Below, in pieces: positions 32,486-43,724 of a stretch of DNA of 44,944 nt. Every line of letters starts with the position of its first letter. The stretch's first letter is position 1. Where the stretch lies: positions 1 to 44,944 of the forward strand of contig JAPTJF010000489.1 of assembly GCA_029339195.1 (NCBI GenBank), read 5' to 3'. The notes under the pieces are model-generated. The model made no database searches. It saw only the letters and a list, made by a program, of their open reading frames with translations, and was not told the DNA's origin. The DNA is from Micractinium sp. NFX-FRZ (taxonomy: Eukaryota > Chlorophyta > Trebouxiophyceae > Chlorellales > Chlorellaceae). The translations under genes were made by a program, and so were the position numbers.

Positions 32486-35400
32486 ATGGCAGCGCCTCTG
32501 GGACGTGCCTACACCTGGAGCTGCTTGGAGGACTGTGGGGACGCTTTTGAGAGCGTGCTAGAGACTCTATCGCCCAGCGACGTTGCCGCCTGCCGCCTGG
32601 TGTCGCGCAGCTGGCGGCGGGAGGTGGACCTCCTGCTGCAGCAGCTGGCGCCGGCTGCCGGCACGCAGCCCGCCGCAGTGTCGGCCGCTTTCCCGCACCT
32701 CACGCACCTGCGGCTGGCTGCCGCTGCCAGCCCCCCCAGCAGCGAGGGCAGCGAAGCCTTCGGCACTGCCAGCGGCAGCGCCGCTGTCAGCAGTACCAAC
32801 AGCGCGCTGGCGGGGCCTGTGCGGCTGCCGCCGCTGGGCGCGCTCGTCTCGCTGCGCCGCCTGCGCAGCGTCGCTCTACACGGCTCGCCGGCGGCAGGGG
32901 GCCAGCTGGACTGCCGTGCCCTGCTGCCCCTGGCAGGGGTGGCCCCGTTGGCATCACTGGAGATCAGCGGTCTGCGGCTGCGGCACACAGTGGCCCTGCA
33001 GCAGCTGACCCAGCTGACGCGGCTGCACCTGGCGTGCGGCGGCCAGCTGGGCGGCTGGCAGGCCAGCCTGGCGTCCCTGCTGGCGCCGCTCACCCGCCTG
33101 GCACACCTCCACTTCTCCTCTGCCGTCCCTGGCCCCGCTGCCGGAGCGGCAGCGGCAGCAGCCGAAGCAGACGAGGAGGCAGCGGTGGCCGCAGCGCTGG
33201 CAGTGGCAGCAGTGATCCAACCGGCAGCTCCCGTCAGCTTGCTGCAAGGCCTCGGCAGGCTGGGCTCTCTGACCCGCCTCCAGCTGACCTGCCGTGAGGC
33301 CGCCAGCGATGCAGCCTGCAGGGAGATTGCCACGCTGCCCCGCCTGGCCCACCTGGCCATCGCCCGCTGTGCCAGCTTTGGTCGCGGGTCTGAGAGCATC
33401 ACAGATGCCGGGCTGGCGGCGCTGGCTCGCGCCCCGCTGGCGTGCCAGCTCACCAGCCTGGCGCTGGCGGGGCACCACGGCATCTCTGATGAGGGGCTGC
33501 GCCACGTCAGCCGCTGCTCTCGCCTGCAGCACCTGCAGCTCGTCATCGGGGCCCCTGGCCTCAGCTGGTGAGTGATGTGCAGATGAGGGGCAGGGGTGTG
33601 TGCAGCAGTTGGGGCGAGCGGGCTTTGGCTGCCTGGTTGCTCCTGGCAAGCAGGAGTGCACAGCTAGCCAGGCTAGCCTGCATCCTGCCAAGCACCTCTG
33701 GTTTTAGCTGCAACGTGCCCAGCAGCCATGCCGGTGCGCCCCTTCTTCCGCTCCCCCGCTCATCTTCAACATGCTCCTCATTCGCTGCACCTTCACCTCA
33801 CAGGACGCGCCCCACCGAGGTCACAGATGACGGGGTGCGCGCCCTGGCCTCCCTCTCCGGCCTCACTTCCCTGCACCTGGGCGGTGCAATCACCCTGGGA
33901 GAGGTGGGCTGCTCCGCCCTGGCACGCCAGCTGCGGGCGCTCACCAGCCTGGCGCTGACCGAGTGCGCCAGCCTGGCGGATCGGGCGCTCTTCAGGCTCG
34001 CGCCGCTGGCGCCTGGCCTGCACCGTCTAGTGCTCAACGGCTGCGAGGGGGTGACCGACATCGGGCTGACGGCGGTGCTGCGGGGTGCAAGTAGGTGAGC
34101 GGGGGGCCGTGCGGGAGCGAGAGGGGCGGGCGCGGTCCTGGCACCTGTGGGGCCAGGTACTGGCCAGCCCAGTCATTGCTCCCGCTGCCTCAAGTGGTGC
34201 TCATTCCTGCCTGCGTCCACTCGCCTCCCCCATGCTTGCCTTGCCCCTTTCCGGGCTGCAGCCTGCTTGCCCCTGTGCTGCCGCAACATCACCGGCATCA
34301 GCCCATCCCCGCTACTGACGCCTACCTGCCTCCCCTCTGTTGCCTGCCCTGCCCTGCGCTTGCGCCCCTCTGCCACAGCCCGAGCGCTGTTCAACTGTTG
34401 GGAGCCTGCTGACGCCTCCCTCCCGCCCCCTCGTTTGCCCTCCCTGTGCTTGCTTGCGCCCCCGCCTGCCGCAGGCTGAGCCGCCTGGAGCTGGCCGGAT
34501 GCCACCGCAACATCACAGGCATTGGACTGCAGGTGGCAGGCCTTCCCCGCCTGCGGCACCTGGACCTGGCCGGCTGCGATGCAATCACAGGTGCGTGATG
34601 GGGCTAATGTGCTGTGGCCGGGCTGGTGGTACAGCAGGTTGTGGTGCCCACGGCTGCTGGCAGGGTGAGGGGTCAGCAGGAGGCAGTGGTGTTCTCCTCC
34701 GCGCACGGCCCCTTTGTGTTCTGCGCGCTGCCTGTTCAGCTGCCTGGTTGGCCCCACATCCTCATCGCTCGTCACTCTCTCTGTCTGCAATGCCTGCAGA
34801 CACCGAGATCGAGGCCCTGCTGCCGGCGGCCCACTCCCTGTCTTCATCTCACGACACCCCGCCCTGCCGTGCTACCTTACTCCCATGTGTGCCTGCAGAC
34901 ACCGAGATCGAGGCCCTGCTGCCGGCGGCCCACTCGTTAGAGCACTTGGACCTGCGGGATTGCCGCGTGTCCGACCGCGCCTGCGCCCTGCTGGCAGCCG
35001 CCTCGCCCCGCCTGCGCTGGCTCAGGTGCGGCTGGGCAGGCTTACGCATCCGCAGGGTGAAGGCAGGATTTGGGCGGTGGCACAGGAAGGATTGGGGCGG
35101 GGCGGGTGCACAGGCATGTGGGTTGTGTGAGCGGGCTGGCCCGCTTGGCACTGGCGTGCGTGGATACATCGGTGTCGGCATGCAACTGCCCCGCTTGCTC
35201 AGGGTGTCCCACTGCAGTGCACCGCTCTCACTGCTGTCCCCACTCCCTGCCCCCTGCTCCCGCCCTGATGCAGCCTGGAGCACTGCACCGGTGTGGGCGA
35301 AGTTGGGCTGCGCCACCTGGCACACGGCCTGCCCATGCTGGCAGAGCTGCGCCTGTTTGGCAGCGGTGTGAGCCAGCAGGCGGCTGCCGAGGTGCTGCGC

Positions 35401-35508
35401 AGCGCCCGCGGCCGCCGACTGCACCTGGGCATGCGCAAGGAATGCTGGTGGGTGCGGCCCACCGCCGGCGCCGCGCAGGCGCCTGCTGCGCCTGCTGCCG
35501 CACAGTAA
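32486..35508 (+). CDS. Probable F-box/leucine-rich-repeat protein
   Basis: Five exons join in phase (32486-33567, 33804-34094, 34475-34590, 34899-35025, 35274-35508) to about 616 residues. The N-terminus has a divergent F-box-like block (ESVLETLSPSDVAACRLVSRSWRREVD). It is followed by many Leu-rich repeats of the Cys-containing type (LxxLxLxxCxxIxDxGL, for example RLVLNGCEGVTDIGLTAVL, HLDLAGCDAIT, HLDLRDCRVSDRACALL). Such proteins are usually substrate adaptors of SCF ubiquitin ligases. The F-box match is weak, so a plain AMN1-like LRR protein is the alternative. Exon 4 has two equivalent acceptors because its first 37 bases are duplicated 99 bases upstream (see repeat). An Ala-rich stretch interrupts the repeats near residues 215-250. 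The start is the first ATG of the block and lies 28 bases after a likely intron acceptor. Confidence 0.78.
34791..34836 (+). repeat. Exact upstream copy of the F-box/LRR exon 4 acceptor and start
   Basis: Forty-six bases, from TGCCTGCAG through the first 37 exon bases, occur at 34791-34836 and again at 34890-34935. The shift is 99 bases (33 codons) and the frame between the copies is open, so either acceptor gives an in-frame protein. Confidence 0.9.
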
Positions 35509-36185
35509 AGCCACTTGATGTGATTGCGGACAGTTTCATCTGGTCACACTGCCTTTGTTCGTGTGTTTTGTATTGCCGCGCGCTTTCCGGGCCACGCCCC
35601 CCGTACCATACCACCAAGCTGGGTGCCTGCTGCACCCGTGTCACCTTTGCCGCCACTTTTGCGCCTTGCTTCCCCTCCTGGCTCCAGTGAACGTGCTGCT
35701 TTGCTTGTTGTATATCCCTGTTTTTCCTCTTCACGAATACGCCACCGCGCCCAGTGCCAGCACACCAGCACGCCTGACTGATTCTTCCGCCACATCTGTC
35801 CACTCATGACTTGACAACTCCTCTCCTCGGTCACCTGCACTCAATCCCTGCCCGCCTACCCTCCCCAATCCCCTCCTCGCATTGCACTTGCACCGACGCC
35901 TGCCCAAACAACCGCACACGCTTGTCAGCCCTGCGCCTCACCCTGTACAGGTGCCTCTGGGCGCATGCTGCCCCTGCCGACGCGCCCCTTGTTGTAAACC
36001 CGGCTGACTTGCAACGTGAGTGGCCGCACCCTGCTGTCCCCGGCGGGTTGCTCTGGCCTGGGGAGGGCCGGACTGCCGCCCTCCACTCCCGGGGGGCTCA
36101 ACCTGATGTTTCAGTGTCTCCCTGGGTCTGAGTCTCAACCCTGTGCGCGCAAGGCGGGCCTTGGAGTTTTCGGGTCTGCCTGCAT
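35509..36185. other. Intergenic region between two plus-strand genes
   Basis: No convincing gene. It holds the F-box/LRR 3' end (a TGTAA at 35993 is possible) and the upstream region of the DUF1769 gene. A CCCTGTACAG followed by GTGCC near 35942 resembles an exon donor and might belong to an untranslated first exon of the DUF1769 gene. Confidence 0.35.
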
Positions 36186-39100
36186 ATGTTCCGTTCGAGC
36201 TGCACGGTGATGCTGGGGCACCTCTCGTGCATGTCGGGCTGCAAAGCTTTGCTGAATGCTTGTCACCGTGTGCTTGGGCGTGAAGGGAGCTTTATTGAGG
36301 AGCTGAAGCAGGCTGGGAACGCAAGGGCACCGGTTGAAGGACTCCCGTGCTGGCCAGCTGGCCAGGTGGCGGCGGGGCGGCGGGTGAGAGTCTTTCCATG
36401 CCGCGTCTTGCCAAATGCCGCCAAACGCCGCAATCACGCTCCGCGTTTCATTCTTCCGCCATCTCTGCTGCGCTTTTCACGCTCTCGCAAAGGCCTCTAC
36501 GCGGCAGTGACTGGCCCACGGGTCCGCCTCACGCTCCTCACCAACTGCGAGCTTTCTGGCAACGCCGGCTCAGAGATGAGCGGCTTGCCCGCGAGAGACG
36601 TGGCTGGAGCGGCGCACGGCGGCACGGGCCCCACAGAGGTGGTTGCCGCCGGCCCCTGCACCGTCGCCGCCGCAGCAGCTGCCCGCCCCGGCAGCCTGGC
36701 GTCCGTTGTGCAGTCCTTCCCTCTGTCTGCCTCAGACATCTCCAGCAGCAACGGCTCATCCGCCGACTTGGCGGGCTTGGGAGAGGAGCCAGCCACCCCC
36801 CAGGCCGGCGAGGCTCCCGCAGCAGGAGTGGGCAGCAGCAGCAGCAGCACTGCCGGCGACAGCTGGCGGCCTAGCCGACAGGAAATCGAGGCCTCCGCCA
36901 GCTGTCCGGTCCTGGTGACAGCCAACCCGCAGCTGCCCTACCAGCATATCCTGTCGAGGGACCCCAGCTGCCTGCCTGTGAACGACGGCAGGTGAGGGGG
37001 CAGAGCGGTCGCATGGTTGTGGATGGGGAGGTGCCTTCGGTCACATGCTGGCCACGTGCCAAGTCTGAGGTGGTGTGGCCTCACATGGCGAATGGGTGCT
37101 ACCCCCGCCCATCCCTGCCAGCCGGCCCCACCATGCAGCCTTCGCGCGCAGCGCCGCTCCCCCTCTGTTCCTGTCCTATGCATGATATGTGGTTTCTTCA
37201 CACTGAAACTCTCGCCTCCCGCGCCTGCCCTTCCCCGCACCGCAGCCCCATTGAATTTGAGACGCCCATGTTCAGCGGGCGCGCCTGCGTGTGGATCCGC
37301 GGCCTGCCGGGCGCCCCGGACGAGCTGTTTGCCGGCCGCCGGCGCCGCACGCTGGTCACGGTGCAGGGCCGCTTCCGGCAGGCTGTGGCTGTGGACGACC
37401 TTGTGACGGGGCAGGAGTTTGCGCGGGTGGAGAACCTGCCGCCCAAGTGGCTGGTGGAGGGGGTGCTGCTCAAGGTGAGGTCAGCCCACATATACAAGCA
37501 GGAGTGCACTGGACACGTGTTGTTAAGGGGGTGGGAGAGTGAGGGTGGCTCGTCACTGGGGGGAGCGAGAGTGTGGGGGGAGGTGGGGGTGCAAGGTACT
37601 GGGCAGGCAGGAGGCAGGAGGGGTTGCTGCCCACGGCGAGGCGGGGAGGGCGGGGAAGATGGCGTGGGGTGGGGCGGTGGGAATAACTCGAAAGGGAGGG
37701 GGGCGGCACAGGAGGCGGTGGGGAGGGAAGGACGTGAGGGGCAGCAGGCCACCCAACAGACCCCCGCCCTCTTACATGTGTGCATCCCACCCCTCTGCCT
37801 CCCATGTGCAGGCAAACCATGCCACGAGCCTGCCTATGCATGCAGCCGCCCTCAACGGCCCCACCCAATCCACCTCCCAAACACGTGATCCATCCCACCC
37901 CCTCTGCCCCCCCCTGGGTGTGCAGGTGGCCCGGGCCATGAGCCCCTCCTCCCAGTTGGGCCCCCTCTCCGCCCCCCACATGCTCATGCCCGTGATTGCG
38001 GGGTGCAGTGAGATCGCAGCGTCGCGGCCCGGCGAGGAGCCGCACCCGGCAGAGGCGCCTCGGGAGGACCTGAGGTTGTGGGATGCTGAGCTGGCGGCGG
38101 CAGGCGGTGAGTCACACAAGAGAAAGGGTCTGCATGGGGGATGAAGAGGATGTGGAGCTGTGGGGTGCTGGGGAGGTGCGGTGAAAGCTTGGGAGTTAAA
38201 CAGTGTGGGGGCGGGAGGGAAACATAGCGTCGGGGGCTTCACAAGAGGACTTGAAGAACGCTGCGGCTGAGGAATGCTGAGCTGGCGGCAATTTACGGTG
38301 AGGCCAGGGCTTGGAGAGGCCGGCCTGCTGGGTGCTACCTCTGCTTGAGAAGTTGTGTGTGTACAACACGTGCAAGCAGAACAGTGTTGCCGAAACTGGC
38401 ATGCCCACCTGCCCGGGGCGTGGCGGCCTGTGTGCCCTCCTCTGCTTCACAGCACCCGGCCGCCTTCTGCCTTCAAGCCCCCGCCCATGCTGCTTCCTGT
38501 GACCCCTGCCTGTCGTGCATTGCCCCACCTCGTTCTCCTCTCACCCCTCCACCCCGGTGCCCCCCGCAGGCTCGCCGGTGCCCGCGTCGCAGCGCAAGGC
38601 GCACTTCAGCAGGCCTGAGAACCGGGCAGGCCGCTGGTTCTCGACAGATCTTGTCTACACCTTCTACTTTTATCAGCATGTGGTGGATGTGGCAAAGTAC
38701 GAGCTGAACGTGCTGTACAGGTGGGCGTGCTTGGAGCGGGGTGGCGTGGTGTTCCATTGGTGAAGCTTACCTGGTAGAGTGCATCTTCCGGCCTTGAATT
38801 GAAGCGTACAGCTGTACCGGCCGGCGAGCATGGGGCAGTGCGAGGTGGTTGTGCCCGCATGTGTGCTGGGTGTGCAGGGGCACAGGCATGTGGATGCCAC
38901 AAGGGTGGGCGTGCATGCATGGAGTGCTGAGGAGCATGTAAAGTGGGCAGGTGGCTGACCTTTGTGCGTACCTGTATGTGGTGCGGGGTGAGTAGCAGTG
39001 GAGTGGCCGGGTGTCCGACCTGCCCAGCCACTCCGCAGCCAGCCAATCGCCTGCCCCATCGCCCTCGCCCCCTTGCCACCCAACCACCACCCCTCCCCCC

Positions 39101-39259
39101 ATCCCTCCCTCCTTGCGCCCTGCCAGGTTCAACCTCTGCCGCTACCTGGCCGGCCAGCCACTGCAGCTGATGATGCGGCGGCGCAGCGGGGAGTTCCTGT
39201 ACTGCCTGCACATGTGGCACAGCCGCCTGCTGCCCAAAGAGCCAGCCGCCGCTCCCTGA
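36186..39259 (+). CDS. DUF1769 domain protein
   Basis: Five exons join in phase (36186-36991, 37246-37474, 37926-38106, 38570-38720, 39127-39259), about 499 residues with this start. The DUF1769 signature is spread over exons 2-5: SPIEFETPMFSGRACVWIRG, LFAGRRRRTLVTVQGRFRQ, a stretch with LPPKWLVEG, then VYTFYFYQHVVDVAKYEL and FNLCRYLAGQPLQLMMRR. Fungal and plant members are poorly understood; no catalytic residues can be named. The stretch VTGPRVRLTLLTNCELSG in exon 1 also fits the family start, so the true N-terminus may lie nearer 36490, perhaps after an acceptor at CTCTCGCAAAG. A Ser/Ala-rich insert follows it. Intron 3 holds a copy of the exon 3 end with a donor. Confidence 0.78.
38244..38292 (+). 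repeat. Decayed copy of the DUF1769 exon 3 end with a donor
   Basis: AATGCTGAGCTGGCGGCA followed by ATTTACGGTGAGG resembles the exon 3 end at 38062-38110 (GATGCTGAGCTGGCGGCGG, CAGGCG, GTGAGT). The shared stretch starts upstream at GAGGACNTGA. It lies about 180 bases downstream in the intron. Confidence 0.7.
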
Positions 39260-39745
39260 GCGGCGCCCAGATGTGCAGGCCATGCCGACGCCCTCATCCC
39301 ACATGCCTGCATGCCTCGTCCCATCCCCCTGCATGCCTGACCGCCCGATTTGTACATTTCATGTGTGTTCCGAGAGATCTATGTTGCGCTCATTGTACTG
39401 CTGCCCCGAGAGATGCCGCGCTAGCTGTACTGCTGTTCCTCCCTGTTGTGCCACTAACCACACATCCTACCAGCGCCACGCCTTAACGAATTCTAGAACA
39501 CGCCTCCCATCTGATGTCATCCCACCCTAGCTCAACTCTTCTGCCTGCGCCTGAGGCAATTCACCGCGCACGCTGTGCATGCCATGTTCAGTGTTCAATC
39601 CCCTCGCCCGCTTTCTGGAATCCTATCGCTGGCTGTCTTAAGTAGAAATGGAACATCTGGAACTCACTGTGTTGCGTTACAATATACGTTGCACACGCAA
39701 GGCACAGCTGCGCGCCACATTTGCAGGTGGGCACCTGTCTGCCGT
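39260..39745. other. Convergent intergenic region
   Basis: It lies between the stops of the DUF1769 gene (+) and the ABCG gene (-). No gene. A TGTAA on the minus strand (39681-39677) probably ends the ABCG transcript. Two related CGAGAGAT repeats are seen near 39371 and 39407. Confidence 0.4.
39677..39681 (-). terminator. Probable TGTAA polyadenylation signal of the ABCG gene
   Basis: TGTAA on the minus strand, 65 bases after the ABCG stop codon, a typical distance for green algae. Confidence 0.45.
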
Positions 39746-42700
39746 TCACACCCCCGTTGCAACCGCCAGCGCTGCTGCCGTTGGCACCGGGGGTGCCGCC
39801 AGCTCACTATCAGATCCTGCTTTCCTGCCGGTGCTACCGCTGCTAAAGCTCCTCGGGCGTGGCAGCGAGCAGGGCAGGCTCCAGCGCGGCAGCGTCTCGC
39901 GCACCCACAGGGCGGCCCAGGCCAGCAGGAAGTAGGCAGCAAAGAAGGCGCACTGCACGCCCAGCATGCCCCAGGCAGAGGCGCCGTCCAGTGAAAAGTA
40001 GGAGAGCACCTGCGGGGCGGGTGGGCAGGCAGTGGTGAGGGCGAGTTGGAAGGTGTGGGTGGGTGGGCATGCAGGAGGGGCAGGGGCAGGGAGCAAAGGC
40101 ACGGACCACATGCGCGGCAGTCCTGCCCGCCTGCCTGCCTGCCCTGCCCTGCCCTGCCCACACACACACACAGCCCGGCCCCACGCACATCGGCGGGGCC
40201 TATCTGCCGTGGTTCCGCCTCAAACTGATTGATCATCACTGCTGCCCAGGCGTAGTGCATGTAGCTGGCGGCGGCGTACCACTCCCAGTAGCCTGCAGAG
40301 GGGTGCAGTGGTTGGGCAACAATGTTCACGGGGGGTGCGTCAGGTTGGGGATCCGGGCCGGCAGGCAGGCAGGCTACCCGGCGAGCAGCACTGCAGGCAA
40401 CGCTGCTGGCACTGCCGGGCACTTGCCCTCCCACCCCCTCCCTCATCATCATTAGCATCTCCAGGCAGCCCCAATTGCCCCTGCTCCGACGTGAGCATTC
40501 CAACAGCTGGGACCCGTGGCCTCTGGCCGGCCTGCCCGCCTGCCTGGGATGGTGCCCCAGTTCTTGATGAGGCCTGTGAACATGAGGATGGAGATGACGT
40601 AGCCTGCCAGCAGCAGGATGCAGAGGTCCATGGTGGGTGACACGGCGGCGCACAGGTAGGCCACAACTGCAGGGGCAGCGGGGGAGGGGTAGAGGGGCAG
40701 ATGGGGAGGTGAGGACGCGCAAGGTCCACACAGGTAAGCACTCAGGTAGGCCACAATTGCAGGAACAGCGTGGGAGAGAGGGCAAGAGGGGCGGGTGGGG
40801 AGGCAAGCGGGACGCAGCGGGTGGCAACGGCAGGGATGGGGCTGCCTGGATGGCACGGCGACCGGCGGCAGCTTTGGATGTGTGGCATGGCAGGCGGTGA
40901 CGGTGTGCAGCCGGTGGGTGGGACCGCCACCCTCATGGCCCCCCACCAGCCTCATGGCCCCCGCCAGCCTCATCCTCCCCCCGCCAGCCTCGGCCTTACC
41001 CACTCCGATGGCCATGCTGCCCAGGTAGGGCAGCCAGAAGAGGAGGAAGCTGCCCGACAGCTCAGCAAGGAACCACACCATGGCTGCGGTTGGGCAGGCA
41101 GGAGGTGTGCCAGGCAGGCATTCAGAGGCGGGAAACGTGGGCTGTGTGAATGCGACTGATTGAGGTGGATGCCTGCGCGGGTCCAGGAAAGCACCTGCCG
41201 CTCCCTCACGTGCTGCATGCCACTCTGGCCAGAACCGCCTGGCATGGCTGGGCCGCCCAGCGCATCTGCTGTGCCACCAGCACAGCCTCTACTGCCACAG
41301 AAGCAGCCCATGCGATGCCCCGCCCCAGCCAGCCAGCCAGCCCCACGCACCTGCCAGCACAGCAGAGCAGGGCAGCAGCACCAGCAGCTCTCCCGACATC
41401 TTTGCTGCCAGGTAGGACACGACGGGGTACAACCCCGCATGCCGCTCCCTGCAGGGACGACACAGCACACGTGTGTGCCTGGCTGTCACCCACGCTGGGA
41501 GCACGGGCAGGCAGTGATGGTAGAAGGGTGGCACTCTATGCATACCTGAAGGAGGAGGGAAGCCGTTAGAGCAACGCGAAACTACACAGCTCCCCAGCAC
41601 CGTCTGGGTGCAGGCTCCTGCGGCGGCGGCAGTGCTGCCTCGGCAGGCCCGGCGGGCTCACCTGACGAACAGCTTGGTCTCCATCATGAGAGGGGGGATG
41701 AAGCCGACCGCAGAGAAGCCCGGTAGGAGGATCCACCTGCAAACATGCGTGGTGTAGCGACTCAAACACGTGCGAATCAAGCAGACCGGTCTGACAGGAG
41801 GGCCATGAGGCAGCTGAGGAGACCCAGCATGCACTGCCATCAGGTCGCGCCGGCCTGAGCTTGCTTGGCCCCGCCTAACACCGGCAGATGCCACCATGCA
41901 GGCAAGCATGTGGCATTTGACGGTTCCCAGCCAACTCACATGAACAGCAGGTTGACAATATTGTTGGTGGCAATCAGGCCAGTCTCGCTGCCTGCGCCGC
42001 TGCAGCAGGGCGGAGGTGGCAGAGCAGCAGGGCAGCGGGGCGGCGTGACATCCCTGCCTGACACTGTCGGAGCATCTCCCATTTGCCATGCCCTGCCAAC
42101 GCAGCATGCCTGCTCCCCTCCTGTGCCAAGCTGCAAGGGAGCACACGACCGACAGCGCTGCAGCCTTTGCTCACCCCGCCCACACGCTGCCCCTGCCAGG
42201 TCATGAATGGTACCTCCCTGCTGTGCATCATCCTGTGATCATCCCCAAAGGAAGCGGGTCGTTCCTGCTGTGCTGCGCTGTGCTGTGCTGTGCTGTGCCG
42301 TGCTGTGCCGTGCTGTGCCGTGCTGTGCTGTGCTGTGCTCACAGGAACAGCGTTCCCATGATGAAAGCCAGCGCCAACTTGTCCAGGATCCGAGGCAGCA
42401 GGAACAGGGGGCAGCGGTAGTCGGCCCACAGGCGGTACTGCACAGTACAGCGGGGCGGGCATGCGTGCACGGGCAGTGGGGAGGCGTTAGGCGTTCACAG
42501 AAGCCGGCCTGCAGCTGACCTGCGCTGCTGATGCACCTGGAGCCGACTCAAGCAAGCAGGCATGCAAGCAAGCGGGCTTGAGAACAGGAGTGTGCCAGCC
42601 TGCTGTCCATGTCTAAAGCAGCAAGTGCACTGCCTCTCTCGGGAGACGCCCCCATACCCCCATGCCCACCCCCACCACTTGCCTTGGCCAGAATGAGGAA

Positions 42701-43675
42701 GCAGGCCCAGGCGCTCTTGGGCCGCTCCGCTGAAGCACTAGCTAAGGCACCGGCAGCCTCAGGCTCTGCCCGGCCCGCCAGATGCTCGCAGCTGCAGCTG
42801 GCGGGCAGGTGCGCAGCTCCTTGGACGCTGAGCTGGCACCCCTCCAACTCTCCAGACTTGGTGGCCTACACAGGAAGGAGCGCCGCTGGCAGCAGGCGGC
42901 TTAAGAACTTTGCACAACTTTGCAGCAGCGGCAGCAGCACTTGGGTGCCGGCCTGCACGCCAGGCTCAGCTGCTGCGGCCGGGGAAGCGGAGCTCATCTC
43001 ATCAAACGGGCATGCGGGGTGCAGCCCAGGCAGTCACCCACGTCGGGACGTCCACCCTTCCTTCCCGCCCTAATTCTCCCTCAGCCCCTTTACCAATGCA
43101 CTGACCTGGTCCAGGACGTCAAGCAGCCACTCCGGCAGCGGCAGATCGCTGCTCATCTGCGCCGTCGCTGCCGGCAGCATCCGCCGCAGGCAGAGCTGCG
43201 CGTCGGCGCCTGCAGCAGCACACGCGGGCGGGCGGCCGAGTGGCGGCAGGCAGCAAAGCAGTTGAGAGGCTGCACTGCCGCGTGCGCCACGCTGGCAGGC
43301 GTATCAAGAAGTGAGGCAGCACCGCAACTCGCTTCATCCAGGCATTTGTCAGGCAAGCCCTAGGCAGTTACCGAGCTCACCGTTTGGCCCGTGGTACACC
43401 AGCCAGCCGCCCGCCGCAAGCATAAGGGAGTCGAAGTGGGACAGCAGGCGCACCGAGGGTTGGTGCACGCTGGCGAGTACCGTCACGCCGCAGTCGGCCT
43501 GCTGCCGCAGCACCGAGACCACCTGCCACAGGCAAGCATGGGAGGAGAGCAGGGGGCACTCAGCGGGGCGTATACATGCTGGCAGCTGGGGGAGGGATAG
43601 ACCAGGGGCTTTCACAGCAGGGAGACGGGCGGGCACATACCCACCCTGGCAAAGCATTGCGCGCTGCCGCGCGCG

Positions 43676-43724
<49 letters not shown>

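Noticed and set aside
32509..33546. Long open frame antisense to the F-box/LRR exon 1
   Set aside because: It is Arg/Ser/Ala-rich shadow coding from a GC-rich exon, without domain character or splice-supported extension.
34261..34400. Further exon-edge copies in the intron before F-box/LRR exon 3 (CCGCAACATCACCGGCAT)
   Set aside because: The similarity to exon 3 is real but short (17 of 18 bases) and could come from the repeated LRR coding pattern, so it was not counted in the junction-copy list.
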